Source: Chrysemys picta bellii
Lineage: Eukaryota; Chordata; Testudines; Emydidae
Length of the DNA: 64,000 nucleotides
Assembly: GCF_011386835.1 (NCBI RefSeq)
Contig: NC_088796.1
Span: forward strand, 29,529,011 to 29,593,010
Reading direction: 5' to 3'
This document shows positions 12,502 to 22,862 of the stretch, piece after piece; position 1 is the stretch's first letter; each line of letters begins with the position of its first letter. Made by a program: the position numbers and the translations under genes. A model generated the notes under the pieces. The model had not been told where the DNA came from. It saw only the letters and a list, made by a program, of their open reading frames with translations, and did no database searches.

Positions 12502-13147
12502 TAATCAATAGGGATTTCATTCCCTTTTCTTTATTTATATTTCCTCACACTACTAATGTTGGGGTGCCCTTCTCCCATAGGTTAATTGGCTGTTTACCTC
12601 AAGTTTATTAGCATATATGTCCATTAGTTACCTTGGTATTCTTGTGGTGGGACATCTGCTGATGTTCCTAACTTAAAATATGCCAAGCTGGTATAAATTA
12701 GCGTCTTGTGGATACCTGTCAACAGTTTAGTCATTACAGCACTCTGTCTTATGATAGCTTATGATCCAGGGTTACTCCTGGTTAACTGCACATATAAGGC
12801 TTTGGGGCTTTATGCCTTGTTTAGATAAGCTGTTGTCTTACAGGCCTGAGGCTTTACTGCCTTAACTTATTCGTTTGCCTTACCTGGCAAATACCGACAG
12901 ACTACAGAGCAAGATTCAATCCACTGCTCTTCAGCCTTCCTCAGCACCCACATTATACTGCCATACAGTAGAGTTGGTCTAACTCTGTTTCTGTATATCT
13001 GCAGCTATGTAGCCAAGATTTTCTGTGCCACTCAGGCAAAAATAACCAATGAAATCTTGCAAAAGGGCTATTCCGATATCCTACGTGTTGGCAGCAAATT
13101 GGTGCTGGGAATGTTCTCTGCTTCAGCCCTTTCTTTTAACAATCTTA
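12502..13147. other. non-coding DNA, no gene seen
   Basis: No exon, RNA gene or definable repeat recognised. Confidence 0.4.
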
Positions 13148-13613
13148 GGCCTTGTCTACACTACACAATTAAGTCAGCCTAAGTTAAGTCGATGTACAGC
13201 CACCACAGTAATTACTGCAGTGGTTCATGTCCACACTAAGGCCCCCTCCGTAGGTGGTGTGCATCCTCACCAGGAGTGCTGTTGTTTTAACTGTGTGGGG
13301 CATTGTGAGGCACTGACAGCTGGGAGGAACCCCACCCTGGGACCTACCACCCAAGCTGTCAGCCCACTCAGGGCTTACAGCCAGAGCGCTGCTCCTCCCT
13401 GGGGCTCACAGCCAACGGTCGATGTAAGCAATGCAGTGATCGTCCTAACTACACTGACCTAAGCACTACGCCACTCGCAGAAGTAGATTTTTTTAAGTCG
13501 ATATAGTGAGCGACTTACAGGAGCAGGAGGAGCAACGTTGTAGTGTAGATACTTAGAGTTAGGTTGACGTAAGCTGCCTTACATCTACCTAACTCTGTGG
13601 TGTAGACCAAACC
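13148..13613. mobile_element. Harbinger-like MITE
   Basis: Inverted ends read GGCCTTGTCTACACTAC on the left and GTGGTGTAGACCAAACC on the right. Related ends (GGCTATGTCTACACTGC type) occur at 38417, 45786, 53873 and 59673 in this window. The flanking trinucleotides are TTA on the left and TCA on the right, a decayed TWA-like duplication. No protein is encoded. Assignment to the PIF/Harbinger superfamily rests on the better-preserved copies with 3-bp duplications. Confidence 0.65.
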
Positions 13614-14977
13614 TCAGCAATAAAACCTTTAATTTTTCAGATATAGGAACATTCTACTTTCTTTCTTCCAGGCATTGTCCTGCAAAGGAATCTCTTCCAT
13701 TGCTGATTTACATTCATGAAAAAAGTTCTACCATTTCCCAAGTGGAGGAGGGGAGTTGACCCAGAACCTTACTGCTGTCCATTTATGCAAGGGTTTTATC
13801 TGGAGCCTAGGTAGTAATAGACTAGAAAGTGACCTACTTTGCTAGTATTATTGTATCTGTTTACCACATCTGGAGGGAAAATTCCACTTTCCCCATATTA
13901 TTAGTTTATTAGCACAAGGCTGTGTATATTTGAAGTTGCCTTCCATTGATGATAAGCATTGTTTCAAGATGCATTTTTCTGTGCATCTTGAAACAATCAC
14001 TGAGTTAGAATCTCAGAACATGTTCTCTTGATATCCAGCATAATAAACATCATCCCACTTCCATTAAAGTAAACAGCCAAACTGATTGACCTTAGTGGAT
14101 GTAGGGTAGGGGTAAGTTCAAACTGACTGAGTGTTCAGTTTCATTATATGAACTCCCAACTACAATAGTCTCTTAGCTCCTAATGTCTGTTTCTCATTTA
14201 GCTGTTTCCTTTACTTTCTCCTCAGTCTTTCTCTCCATTAAGCTCCCCTAATTCTATGTTGTGATCATTTTGAGAGTTTCTTAAATGAAAGTATTACTTT
14301 CTGTTGCATAAAATATCTTTTCCTAAAGTCACTTTATTTTTTAGAACATGTTGTTGTCCATCGTTTCTTATGTATGTGTTCTTTTTTTGATATGTTCTGC
14401 ATTATCACTTGTCTTTGTCATTTATAAAAAACTTTTAAATAGACAACCAGAAGCTTTTAGTTTTTAAGAGAGAATATGGCCTTCTGCATCTGTTATGGTC
14501 CGGTAGCTTGATCCTGTGTATCATTTGAATCATTACATTACATTTTCATCTACCAGAACCCTGTGTTAAATAAAGAAGAGCTTCTTAATCTCATCTAGTT
14601 CCGAAACATCTGCTTTCTTTTGTAATCAAAGTATTTGCTTGTTCATCAGATCTGCCATAGGAGAAACTAAGCTAGGAAATGCTAGGGATTTTATCCCTCT
14701 CCCATTGATGTGAATGGGAGTTTTGCCATTGAATTTACTGGGTACAGGATAAAGCCCCCTCTTAGTGTTCAGCACTGAGGCTTGTTGGTTGAAACCCAGG
14801 CTAAGAATTTATACTTTGATTTTTACTTTTTTTGGAGCAGTAGTTAGGTTAGGGGGGTGGAGATGGGTTTGTTCTCTACCTGCCTCTAATACATCACTAC
14901 ACAAATATCGTAACATAGAAAGTACATGACCACTTGAATTTCATGGTGAAAGTGGAGAAAAACCTCAGATCCTGTTG
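13614..14977. other. non-coding DNA with a short palindromic repeat
   Basis: AT-rich. Near 14690-14760 there is a short palindromic repeat remnant (CTCCCATTGATGTGAATGGG). At 14930-14977, just before the hAT insertion, the sequence reads on the minus strand like the 3' half of a decayed tRNA-derived SINE. Its other half continues at 17355-17400. Confidence 0.4.
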
Positions 14978-15109
14978 CTCTAAAACACATGTGTCAAACT
15001 CAAGGCCCGCGGGCCACATCCGGCCCGCCATACAATTATATCCGGCCCGCGAAATCGTTTTATATATCTGTTTTTAATGGCCCTGTGATATGACGCCCCA
15101 ATAACACAC

Positions 15110-15129
15110 ACTACAAATCCCATGATGCA
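15110..15129 (+). promoter_or_regulatory. ZNF143-like promoter motif in the hAT 5' region
   Basis: ACTACAAATCCCATGATGCA matches the known ZNF143/THAP11 'SBS' motif pattern (ACTACAA-TCCCA-ATGC) closely. It lies about 90 bp upstream of the transposase ATG, where a TATA-less promoter element would be expected. Seen: the motif. Inferred: that the element borrows host ZNF143 for transcription. Confidence 0.6.
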
Positions 15130-15220
15130 GTGCAATTGCCGCCAACGGCAAGCCGCGGTTCAAGTTCGCGGTCTGTTGATGTATACAACGCTAATATCAA
15201 ATCAAAGCTAGACCTCAACA

Positions 15221-17029
15221 ATGGCCAAGAGAAAAATTGATTCTGAAAACCGAGGCTTTCAAAGCCGGTGGGAGAATGAGTATATGTTTACTGAAATTGC
15301 AGGTAAACCAGTGTGTCTCCTTTGCGGGAGTAATATCGCTGTAATGAAGGAGTATAACCTAAGACGGCACTACGAGACGAAACATGAGAACAAATTCAAA
15401 AACCTGAGCGCAGGACAGAAGCTACAAAAGGTAGAGGAGTTGAAGAAGAATTTGACATCCCAGCAGACGTTTTTCACCAAAGCAAAATCACAAAGTGAAG
15501 CTGCTGTGAAAGCAAGTTTCATGGTGGCCGAAGAGATCGCCAAATCAGGACGGCCGTTTACCGAGGGGGAATTCGTAAAGAATTGTATGATGAAAGTGTG
15601 CGACGTCCTTTGTCCAGATAAAACGCGAGCGTTTGCAAATGTAAGCCTCAGCAGAAACACTGTTGCTAATCGGGTTTGTGAGATGGCGACTGATTTGAAA
15701 ACACAGTTGATTGAAAGAGCAAAAGATTTTGTTGCATACTCCCTTGCCGTGGATGAAACTACTGACGCGACTGACACTGCACAGCTGGCGATATTGATCC
15801 GTGGTGTGGATTCCAATTTGTGCGTAACAGAGGAAATACTGGACATTAAATCGATGCACGGGACAACGAAAGGAGAAGACATCTTTGGAAATGTATTTCA
15901 AAGTGTAACCGACATGAAACTGCCGTGGGAAAAACTCGTTGGACTTACAACAGATGGCGCACCTGCTATGTGTGGTGAAAAAAATGGACTGGTGGGAAGG
16001 ATGCGCTCAAAGATGCGGGAGGAGAACTGTGCCGGTGAGTTGACAGTGTATCACTGCATCATACACCAGGAATCGCTGAGTGCTAAAGTCCTAAAAATGG
16101 ATCATGTGATGAACACTGTAACACAAACCGTCAACTTTATCAGAGCCCACGGTTTAAATCACCGCCAATTCCAGTCTTTTCTGCGGGAAATAGATAGCGA
16201 GTTTGGCGATATGCCATATCATACGGAGGTCCGGTGGCTAAGTCGGGGAAAAGTTCTCAAAAGACACTTTGAGCTGCGAGAGGAAATCTGCCAGTTCATG
16301 GACAGTAAGGGGAAAGACTGCACAGTTCTGCGGGATGAAAAGTGGAAATGTGAGTTGGCGTTCCTGGCTGACATAACGTCGCATCTTAGCGCTTTAAACC
16401 TTCAACTCCAGGGACGGGAGCACATAATAACCGATATGCATGATGCAGTGAAGGCATTTCAAGTGAAGCTGCGCTTATGGGAGACACAAATGCACCAATG
16501 CAACTTGTCTCACTTTCCCTGTTGCCAAGTAATACGGAACCAAGAAAGTGCCACAGTTTTCCCAAATGCCACCTTTGCTGAAAAACTCAGCGCGCTGCGC
16601 ACTGAGTTCGCACGGCGCTTCAGTGACTTTGAGGCACAGAAAAGTAACTTCGAGCTGCTTCGCAACCCATTTGCAGTCGATGTGGAAACCGCACCTGTAG
16701 AAATGCAGATGGAGCTGATAGAACTGCAATGTAACGGGACACTGAAGGCAAAGTACGACACTGCGGGGCCAGCACAGTTCACTCGCTTCATTCCTGAAGC
16801 GATGCCGCAGCTCCGCCAACATGCGGCTCGAATCCTGTCCATGTTTGGCAGCACATATCTGTGCGAGCAGCTGTTCTCTGTGATGAAAATTAACAAAACG
16901 TCACACAGGAGTCGCCTCACTGATGAACACCTGCAATCGATCCTGAGAATCTTCACAACACAGAACCTAACCCCAAACATAAACGAACTTGTTGCAAAGA
17001 AAAGACTCCAAGTATCAGGCTCTGACTAA
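15221..17029 (+). CDS. hAT-family transposase (GTF2IRD2/Charlie type), 602 aa, intact
   Basis: The frame encodes a DNA transposase that would act in the nucleus on its own element ends. A BED-type zinc finger lies at residues about 15-60, with C32, C35, H50 and H55 as likely ligands. The RNase H-like catalytic core shows D178 in AVDETTD, D245 in LTTDGAPA, a C279-x2-H282 pair, a VRWLSRG block near 337-343, and E549 in TYLCEQLFS as the probable third acidic residue. The hAT C-terminal dimerisation region follows at about 530-585. It resembles proteins annotated as 'GTF2I repeat domain-containing protein 2-like', whose C-terminal half derives from Charlie transposase. The ATG at 15221 has a strong context (A at -3, G at +4). 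There are no internal stops or frameshifts. It is most likely an unspliced transposon gene, though a domesticated function cannot be excluded. Confidence 0.93.
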   Translation: MAKRKIDSENRGFQSRWENEYMFTEIAGKPVCLLCGSNIAVMKEYNLRRHYETKHENKFKNLSAGQKLQKVEELKKNLTSQQTFFTKAKSQSEAAVKASFMVAEEIAKSGRPFTEGEFVKNCMMKVCDVLCPDKTRAFANVSLSRNTVANRVCEMATDLKTQLIERAKDFVAYSLAVDETTDATDTAQLAILIRGVDSNLCVTEEILDIKSMHGTTKGEDIFGNVFQSVTDMKLPWEKLVGLTTDGAPAMCGEKNGLVGRMRSKMREENCAGELTVYHCIIHQESLSAKVLKMDHVMNTVTQTVNFIRAHGLNHRQFQSFLREIDSEFGDMPYHTEVRWLSRGKVLKRHFELREEICQFMDSKGKDCTVLRDEKWKCELAFLADITSHLSALNLQLQGREHIITDMHDAVKAFQVKLRLWETQMHQCNLSHFPCCQVIRNQESATVFPNATFAEKLSALRTEFARRFSDFEAQKSNFELLRNPFAVDVETAPVEMQMELIELQCNGTLKAKYDTAGPAQFTRFIPEAMPQLRQHAARILSMFGSTYLCEQLFSVMKINKTSHRSRLTDEHLQSILRIFTTQNLTPNINELVAKKRLQVSGSD

Positions 17030-17354
17030 ATAGGACAAGAAAATGGAATGTTATGATTTGTTATGATTATACTTTTGCTTTAAATTCAATTTTTTATTTA
17101 TATTTTCAGATTTTTTAATATTCCAGCATGTACAGATTTTGAATGTATTGTATTGACAGGATATTTTTTTATGAAGAGCAAAATATTTTAAGTTGAAATG
17201 TATTTATTTTGGAATGATATCCTGTATTTTGGTTCATATTAATGGTTAAAAAACATAAATATTTAGTCTGTTAAATAAATGGTTATACTGTTCGGCCCGC
17301 GAGTTTTGAGTTTTGGCCCCCTGTGCAATTGAGTTTGACACCCCTGCTCTAAAA

Positions 17355-17460
17355 GCACAGGACCCTGACACTTGAGCTAAAGGATAACCTCCTCTCTGTA
17401 TTAGCAGTTTAGGACCTGTGACAAACAACTTAATAGTTTTGATCCCATCTAATAGGGGAC
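17355..17460 (-). repeat. tRNA-like SINE half interrupted by the hAT element
   Basis: Read on the minus strand, a TTTAGCTCAAGTGTCAGGG-like A-box section lies just outside the hAT right end, and the expected downstream part lies left of the element before 14978. No functional tRNA is implied. The match is weak and boundaries are approximate. Confidence 0.35.
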
Positions 17461-18085
17461 ATGCTTTTGTACTCATCTCTCTCCTCTACGGCTGTGAGAC
17501 CTGGACACCATACAAATGGAATATCAAACAGCTAGAGGCCTTCCATATGCAGTCTCTGCACGCCATTATGGGGATCCATTGACAGGACAAAATTACCAAC
17601 CTGGAGCTTCTCCAAAAGTCAAATGCCATAAGAATCAAGGCCATGCTGATAAAAGCCCAACTACGTTGGGTTGGACACTAGGATGCCTGAACATCGACTC
17701 CCCATAATTTTCTATGGAGAATTGGCACAAGGACATTAGAATCAAGGCCGTCCCAGAAAGCACTACAAGGACAGCATCAAGGACAGCTTACACTTTGGTA
17801 CAATAAAACTGGATGATCTTGAGAAGGTTGCATTAAATAGATTAGCAGGGCAACCCACAACACTCAGAGCTTTTCAAGCCTTTGAAGAGGACAGAAATAA
17901 TTGATGTTGGTAGCAAGGGAAAAACATCATACTACTGCTATAGCTACCAAGATGCTCATTAATGACTTTGTCCTCCCGATCTGCTCACGAGCGTGCGCGT
18001 CACGCTTTGGACTTCAGAGTCACTCCAGAATCCACAACAAGAGAGAGCATGAAAATGTCATCGTCGAACCGATGGACTAAACATG
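17450..18085 (+). mobile_element. non-LTR retrotransposon (LINE) 3' end, decayed
   Basis: Translation in changing frames gives the typical C-terminal part of a LINE reverse transcriptase protein: SLLYGCETWTPY, then an HAIMGI...QDKITN block, then AQLRWVGH. The last part, at about 17969-18079, encodes FVLPICSRACASRFGLQSHS followed by RIH, a Cys/His knuckle seen at the C-terminus of such elements. Stops and frame shifts show it is dead. The element ends close to a short GC/AC dinucleotide run at about 18084-18112. The clade cannot be settled by eye. Confidence 0.75.
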
Positions 18086-18112
18086 CATGCGCGCGCGCAC
18101 ACACACACATAC

Positions 18113-19789
18113 ACAGACATTAGGGGACAAGGGTACTATATTAACCAGGTTATTACAATAAGAAGTTGAGAGTTTCAGATGAAAAGACAAACTTATCCCA
18201 GCACTCTTTGAAGGAGGAATGAACAGTAGACCTGCACTCACAATCCTTCAGTGCAAGGATCCATACAGTTCCCTTGATCCAGAGTAGTATACCATCATTG
18301 TTATCAAAGTAATATTAGCACATTGGTGTCAGTGGGAGTTCTGCCATGAATCAAGCTGTAAGTGGCCTTCTTCTGGATGTGCCATATTCCAGTTTACAGA
18401 CATTAACACTTAATGAAATTTAGGATTCAGTATTCTGTCAGGGCTCAGTCCTTAGAGGGAAATCAATCCACAATCTTAATTTACGTAGCTTTTCGTTTAA
18501 AGGGCTGGCTACACACTGTTTCCATTAGTCTGTAGTTACAGTTAATATACTGTTTTTGAATGGCTAAACCACATTTGCAGTTGAAACTGAGCTATATGGA
18601 AAAGAACACCAAGCTGGCAACTAACCCATAGATAAACACAAGAGATAGGTGACATGCTTGCATAAAATACACTGGTTTTGCTACTGTATTGGAGCAGCTA
18701 CTTCCAACTGAGCCAGAGCTCAGACCATAGCTAATATGTGGTCATAACAAAATAAACAGTAGGATCTGAAGAGTTTGTTTGGCTTTTGTATCATGACTGT
18801 AGTCGTTGTACATTGTGCTGATCCCCAAGGCAGAGACTAGTAATTTTTAACCAGATGTGCTTGGTTATAATGGAAGCCACAGACTCATTGGAGCGTTTCC
18901 TACTGCATAATAACTTCTGCTGTTGGGCCTGAACATTTAGCAAGTTTGAGATTACTAACTATTCTAATATCTGTTAAAGTGCACAAAGTGAACTTTTTTT
19001 GCTGACTGCATCTTTTATACTTTAGCTGATATGGTCAAGTAGGAAAACAAGAATACACACTCAGTGTTTTGTTTTGCTATTTTAGTCGGTTTTAAATCTC
19101 ATCTCGAGAGCTTCCCAGATTAATGTCTTTAACCTTTACCTTCAGTAGCCTAAACCTGCTCACTTTATCTAAATTAATTTCAGTTTAGCTATTGTGTATC
19201 TCATTTTGCAGTGTGTTGAGGAGATAGAGCTCATGCAGGGCCTTATAACATGTTGATAACTGATTTTAGTGGGAAGTAAAGAATTCTCAGGAGACTCGCT
19301 CGAAGAGTGCCAAGCATTATGTAAGTCAAGTTCACAACCTTTCCTGTGATCATTAAGAATTGCTGTTGTGGAGCCTGGAAACTTGATACAGAGGTTAGAT
19401 GCGATCAGCTAGAAAAATTTGTATTACAAACTCTGGCACTGATCATAAAAAAACAAAGACATAAATTACAAATCAGGAAACTGAGTACATATGTATTGTA
19501 CGGAAATCTCTTTCATGCCTAAAAACTCTTGAGGTTGTTGGAGGATCAACTTATTAAAAGATTGCCTTGAAATAAACATAAGACTCCTGTCATGGGCAGG
19601 TAGCAAAAAAAAAGGAGATTTGAAAGAAATTTTCTCCTGGGATTAGGGAGTTAAAATAAAGGGTAAGATTTGCTGTTTATGTGGCATACTTATTCTGTGC
19701 ATAAGCATGTGGCATGCTTATTCTGCCTGTGACTTTGACAATGTTATCAGTGGGGTACAGGAGTCTGGTACAGGGCAAATATACTGGTC
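18113..19789. other. non-coding DNA, no gene seen
   Basis: AT-rich. No exon or clear repeat identified. GHR exon 2 and exon 3 were looked for here and elsewhere 5' of exon 4, without success. Confidence 0.4.
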
Positions 19790-20265
19790 ATTGGATGAGT
19801 AGTTTTCTGTTCCCTGAGTGACCAGAGCAGTGGCTGCACTAGAGTAATCAGGAACCTGCTAGAACCAGTTAAGGCAGGCAGGCTAATTAGGACACCTGGA
19901 GCCAATTAAGAAGAAGCTGCTAGAATCAATTAAGACAGGCTAATCAGGGCACCTGGGTTTTAAAAGGAGCTCACTTCTGTTTGTGGTGCGAGTGTGAGGA
20001 GCTGGGAGCAAGAGGCGCAAGGAGCTGAGAGTGAGAGGGTGTGCTGCTGGAGGACTGAGGAGCACAATCGTTATCAGACACCAGGAGGAAGGTCCTGTGG
20101 TGAAAATAAGGAAGGTGTTTGGAGGAGGCCATGGGGAAGTAGCCCAGGGAGTTGTAGCTGTCAAGCAGCTGTTACAGGAGGCACTATAGACAGCTGCAGT
20201 CCACAGGGCCCTGGGCTGGAACCCGGAGTAGAGGGCGGGCCCGGGCACAAACTGTGCTTTCCTCC
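19790..20265 (+). repeat. LTR-type repeat fragment
   Basis: A block with AATCAGGAACCTGCTAGAAC, repeated AATTAAG...CAGGCTAATCAGGGCACCTG units, a TTTTAAAAGGAGCTCACTTC TATA-like segment and a GA-rich downstream part resembles a turtle LTR/Gypsy or ERV long terminal repeat. The ends were not resolved. The short frames on both strands here are not genes. Confidence 0.5.
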
Positions 20266-20544
20266 ACCGTGAACATATTAAGAAGGGAATATGGGACTTT
20301 CTCTATATCTGGAATTGAGAAAATGAATTGTTGTAGAGCTGCAAAGTTGAAATATATAACATAACAGCCGTACTTATGAATAGAGTAAGCATATGTTGCT
20401 GAGCATATTTTAGGAAGGGTCTTTTTCAGTTTCTTATCATTTTCTTAAACTTTTATTATTTGACTGAAATTTGTCACAGCTGTTCTCTGTCCATGTAGAT
20501 GAGAATGGAAATAGGGACTATGAGGGCCCTGGCTTCCTTGTATG

Positions 20545-21666
20545 TGTAACCCTTCTGCCTGTCTGAGTTGGCAGCAACAAGGGCCGGGTTCAGTATCTAG
20601 GGGTTCCGTTTCAATAACGCAATGCAAAACCAGCTCGAGCCTCCACCCAGTAACCTGGGACAATTACATACCAGCCCCTGGGCGCCTCTAAGAGGCAATA
20701 CTTCCCGTCTCGCAAGCACGGAGTCTGAGTGTAGCAAAATCCTTTTAATAAAGGAGGGAAACAATGCGGCATTATGTTGGGGAAACACCACAAACAGGAT
20801 TCATAACACAAACCATGAGCAAAGGACCTACCCCCCCCCCCAAGTAAGTTTGGAAGTATCCTTCCCCCTCAGGGTCTTAAGTCCAGCAAACCAAAAAAAT
20901 CATCCAAAAGTCCAACAACCCAAAAGTCTCTGTCCCTGGTCAGTGCAGCCCCAGACTTCAAAAGTTTATCTGCAGAGTTTTACCTCCCAGCCTGGGGAGG
21001 AGGGGGGAGCGGTGTTAAGGGGCACCTTACGTGGTCCGAGGCCAACTGCCTTGCCTCTCCATGGGGTTCTGCTGGAGCCTTCACCACGAACCACTCCACC
21101 AGCTGCTCCGCTCCACCAGCTGTCCCGCGAGCCGCTCCAGTCGTCCCGCAAACTGCTCTGCTCCTCCAGCTGCTCAGCAACATATCTTCAGGCCCCCCCA
21201 CAGCACTCAGTGATTTCAGCTCTCAGTAATTTTAGCCCCTTAGTTATTTCAGCTTGTAGTAGGGAAGCCTCAGTGCTGATGCACCATTGGCCCAAAGTGA
21301 ATTCAGCTCAGTAGCCTGTAACTAGACTCCTAATGGAATTAAAATTAGCTCTGATATTCCATAGTAGAGAGGAGGAGATTTCAGGCCCTCAAAAGGGGCC
21401 CATAAGCATCAGGTACAAATACCTGTCCCCAGCCTCTCTCAATTCACTGGGTTTTGGAACCCATGTTCCTTGTCTAGCAGGTGCTACTTAATTGATGGCA
21501 AGTCCCTCTGTCATAAAACAGTTTCATTGTCCTTGATTCACATAATCAGGGTAACAACACTTTATTCTTCCTGCCCCAATAACAGAGAAACTGGGGATCC
21601 CACAGCAGCCAAAGTGACCATTTGGGCTCATGCTAGGCGGGGTGGGTGTGCCTATGCAAACAAGAT
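20545..21666. repeat. LTR-like repeat, about 1.1 kb
   Basis: The block begins TGTAACCCTTCTGCCTGTC, includes TTTTAATAAAGGAGG and GGCATTATGTTGGGGAAAC, and has a CT/Ser/Pro-rich interior. I recognise its phrasing from an abundant turtle LTR-like repeat. A matching 3' end and target duplication were not found, so it may be truncated by the solo LTR that follows. The 230-aa plus-strand frame (20622-21314) is low-complexity Ser/Pro and not a gene. Confidence 0.45.
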
Positions 21667-21671
21667 CAACC

Positions 21672-22857
21672 TGTGACGTTGTGCAGTCTATATGGTTTTA
21701 TAAAAACTTGATAATAAGTCAATATAATGTAACTGAGATAGTTTTAGAGAAAATACGGTAATAAGTGAATGTAAGTAACTGGGATATGCCTCACGCAAAA
21801 GGTCTCTTGTAAGGTATCATTACAAAGCTTATAATCTACTGAGTGTGATCATCTGATTTGTATAAATGTACCACTCTTGTATCTAAAACTAGAAATATAA
21901 AATGTAACTCTGAGGGCCTATTGTAATTGTGTAAAGTGTGGACCATTAATGATGGTTTGGAATCTTGATGACTCCCATTGTCTGCAGATGGCTGTATTTA
22001 CCTGTGAGTCTTCCTGTATATGTGTGTGCTGGCAAGTGAGTAATGAAGTTTTGCAGTGACATGTGATCATGTCACCTGAACTGGAATCCAGCTTTAACCT
22101 GGTGCTTTTCCAGTGAGGGGGGGTGGAAACCCAGAGAGAAAGGATTCCCGCCTTATGCAAAAGATATATAAAGGGGGGGAAGAGAAGAGAGAGGAGAAGC
22201 CATCATGAAGAATCCCCTAGCTACCACCTGAGCTGCAACAAGAGCTGTACCAGGGGAAAGAATTGTGCCCAGGCCTGGAAGGTGTCCAGTCTGAGAAAAA
22301 CTTACTGAAACATCTCTGAGGGTGAGATTATCTGTATTTAGTTTGATTAGGCATAGATTTGCGCATTTTATTTTATTTTGCTTGGTGACTTACTTTGTTC
22401 TGTCTGTTACTACTTTGAACCACTTAAATCCTACTGTCTGTATTTAATAAAATCACTTTTTATTTAGTAATTTACTCAGAGTATGTATTAATACCTGGGG
22501 GAGCAAACAGCTGTGCATATCTCTCTATCAGTGTTATAGAGGGCGAACAATTTATGAGTTTGCCCTGCATAAGCTTTATGCAGGGTAAAACGGATTTATC
22601 TGGGTTTAGACCCCATTGGGAGTTGGGCATCTGAGTGCTAAAGACAAGCACGCTACTGCGAGCTGTTTTCAGGTAAACTTGCAGCTTTGGGACAAGTGAT
22701 TCAGACCCTGGATCTGTGTCTGGAGCCAAACGGGAGTGTCTGGCTCAGCAAGACAGGGTGCTGGAGTCCTGAGCTGGCAGGGAAAACAGAAGCAGGGGTA
22801 GTCTTTGCACATCGGGTGGCAGCTCCCAAGGGGGTTTCTGTGATCCAACCCGTCACA
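21672..22857 (+). mobile_element. solo LTR of an endogenous retrovirus-like or Gypsy-like element
   Basis: The 1186-bp LTR starts TGTGACG and ends CGTCACA, a 7-bp terminal inverted repeat. It is flanked by an exact 5-bp target duplication CAACC (21667-21671 and 22858-22862). Inside are a TATA-like ATATATAAAGG near 22164 and an AATAAA polyadenylation signal near 22446, in the order expected for U3-R. No gag, pol or env sequence flanks it, so it is a solo LTR left by recombination between two LTRs. A 5-bp duplication fits Gypsy or ERV-L-like families; I cannot name the family. Confidence 0.82.
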
Positions 22858-22862
22858 CAACC

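Larger units (their letters stand above)
14986..17346 (+). mobile_element. apparently intact autonomous hAT (Charlie-type) transposon
   Basis: This 2361-bp element is bounded by terminal inverted repeats: left CACATGTGTCAAACTCA, and the right end read inverted is CAGGGGTGTCAAACTCA. It is flanked by an exact 8-bp target duplication, CTCTAAAA, at 14978-14985 and 17347-17354, which fits the nTnnnnAn preference of Ac/Charlie hATs. Subterminal CCGGCCCGC motifs recur at both ends. It carries one uninterrupted transposase frame (15221-17029) and a following AATAAA near 17272. The target is an older tRNA-SINE-like sequence: joined across the insertion, the flanks read as one tRNA-like block on the minus strand. 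The exact duplication and open frame suggest a fairly young insertion. Confidence 0.92.

Noticed and set aside
13049..13462. 137-aa plus-strand frame
   Set aside because: It overlaps the end and interior of a MITE; no domain.
15370..15882. 170-aa minus-strand frame opposite the transposase
   Set aside because: Shadow of the real transposase frame on the plus strand.
20622..21314. 230-aa plus-strand frame
   Set aside because: Low-complexity Ser/Pro/Cys content inside an LTR-like repeat, with overlapping frames on the other strand. No gene evidence.
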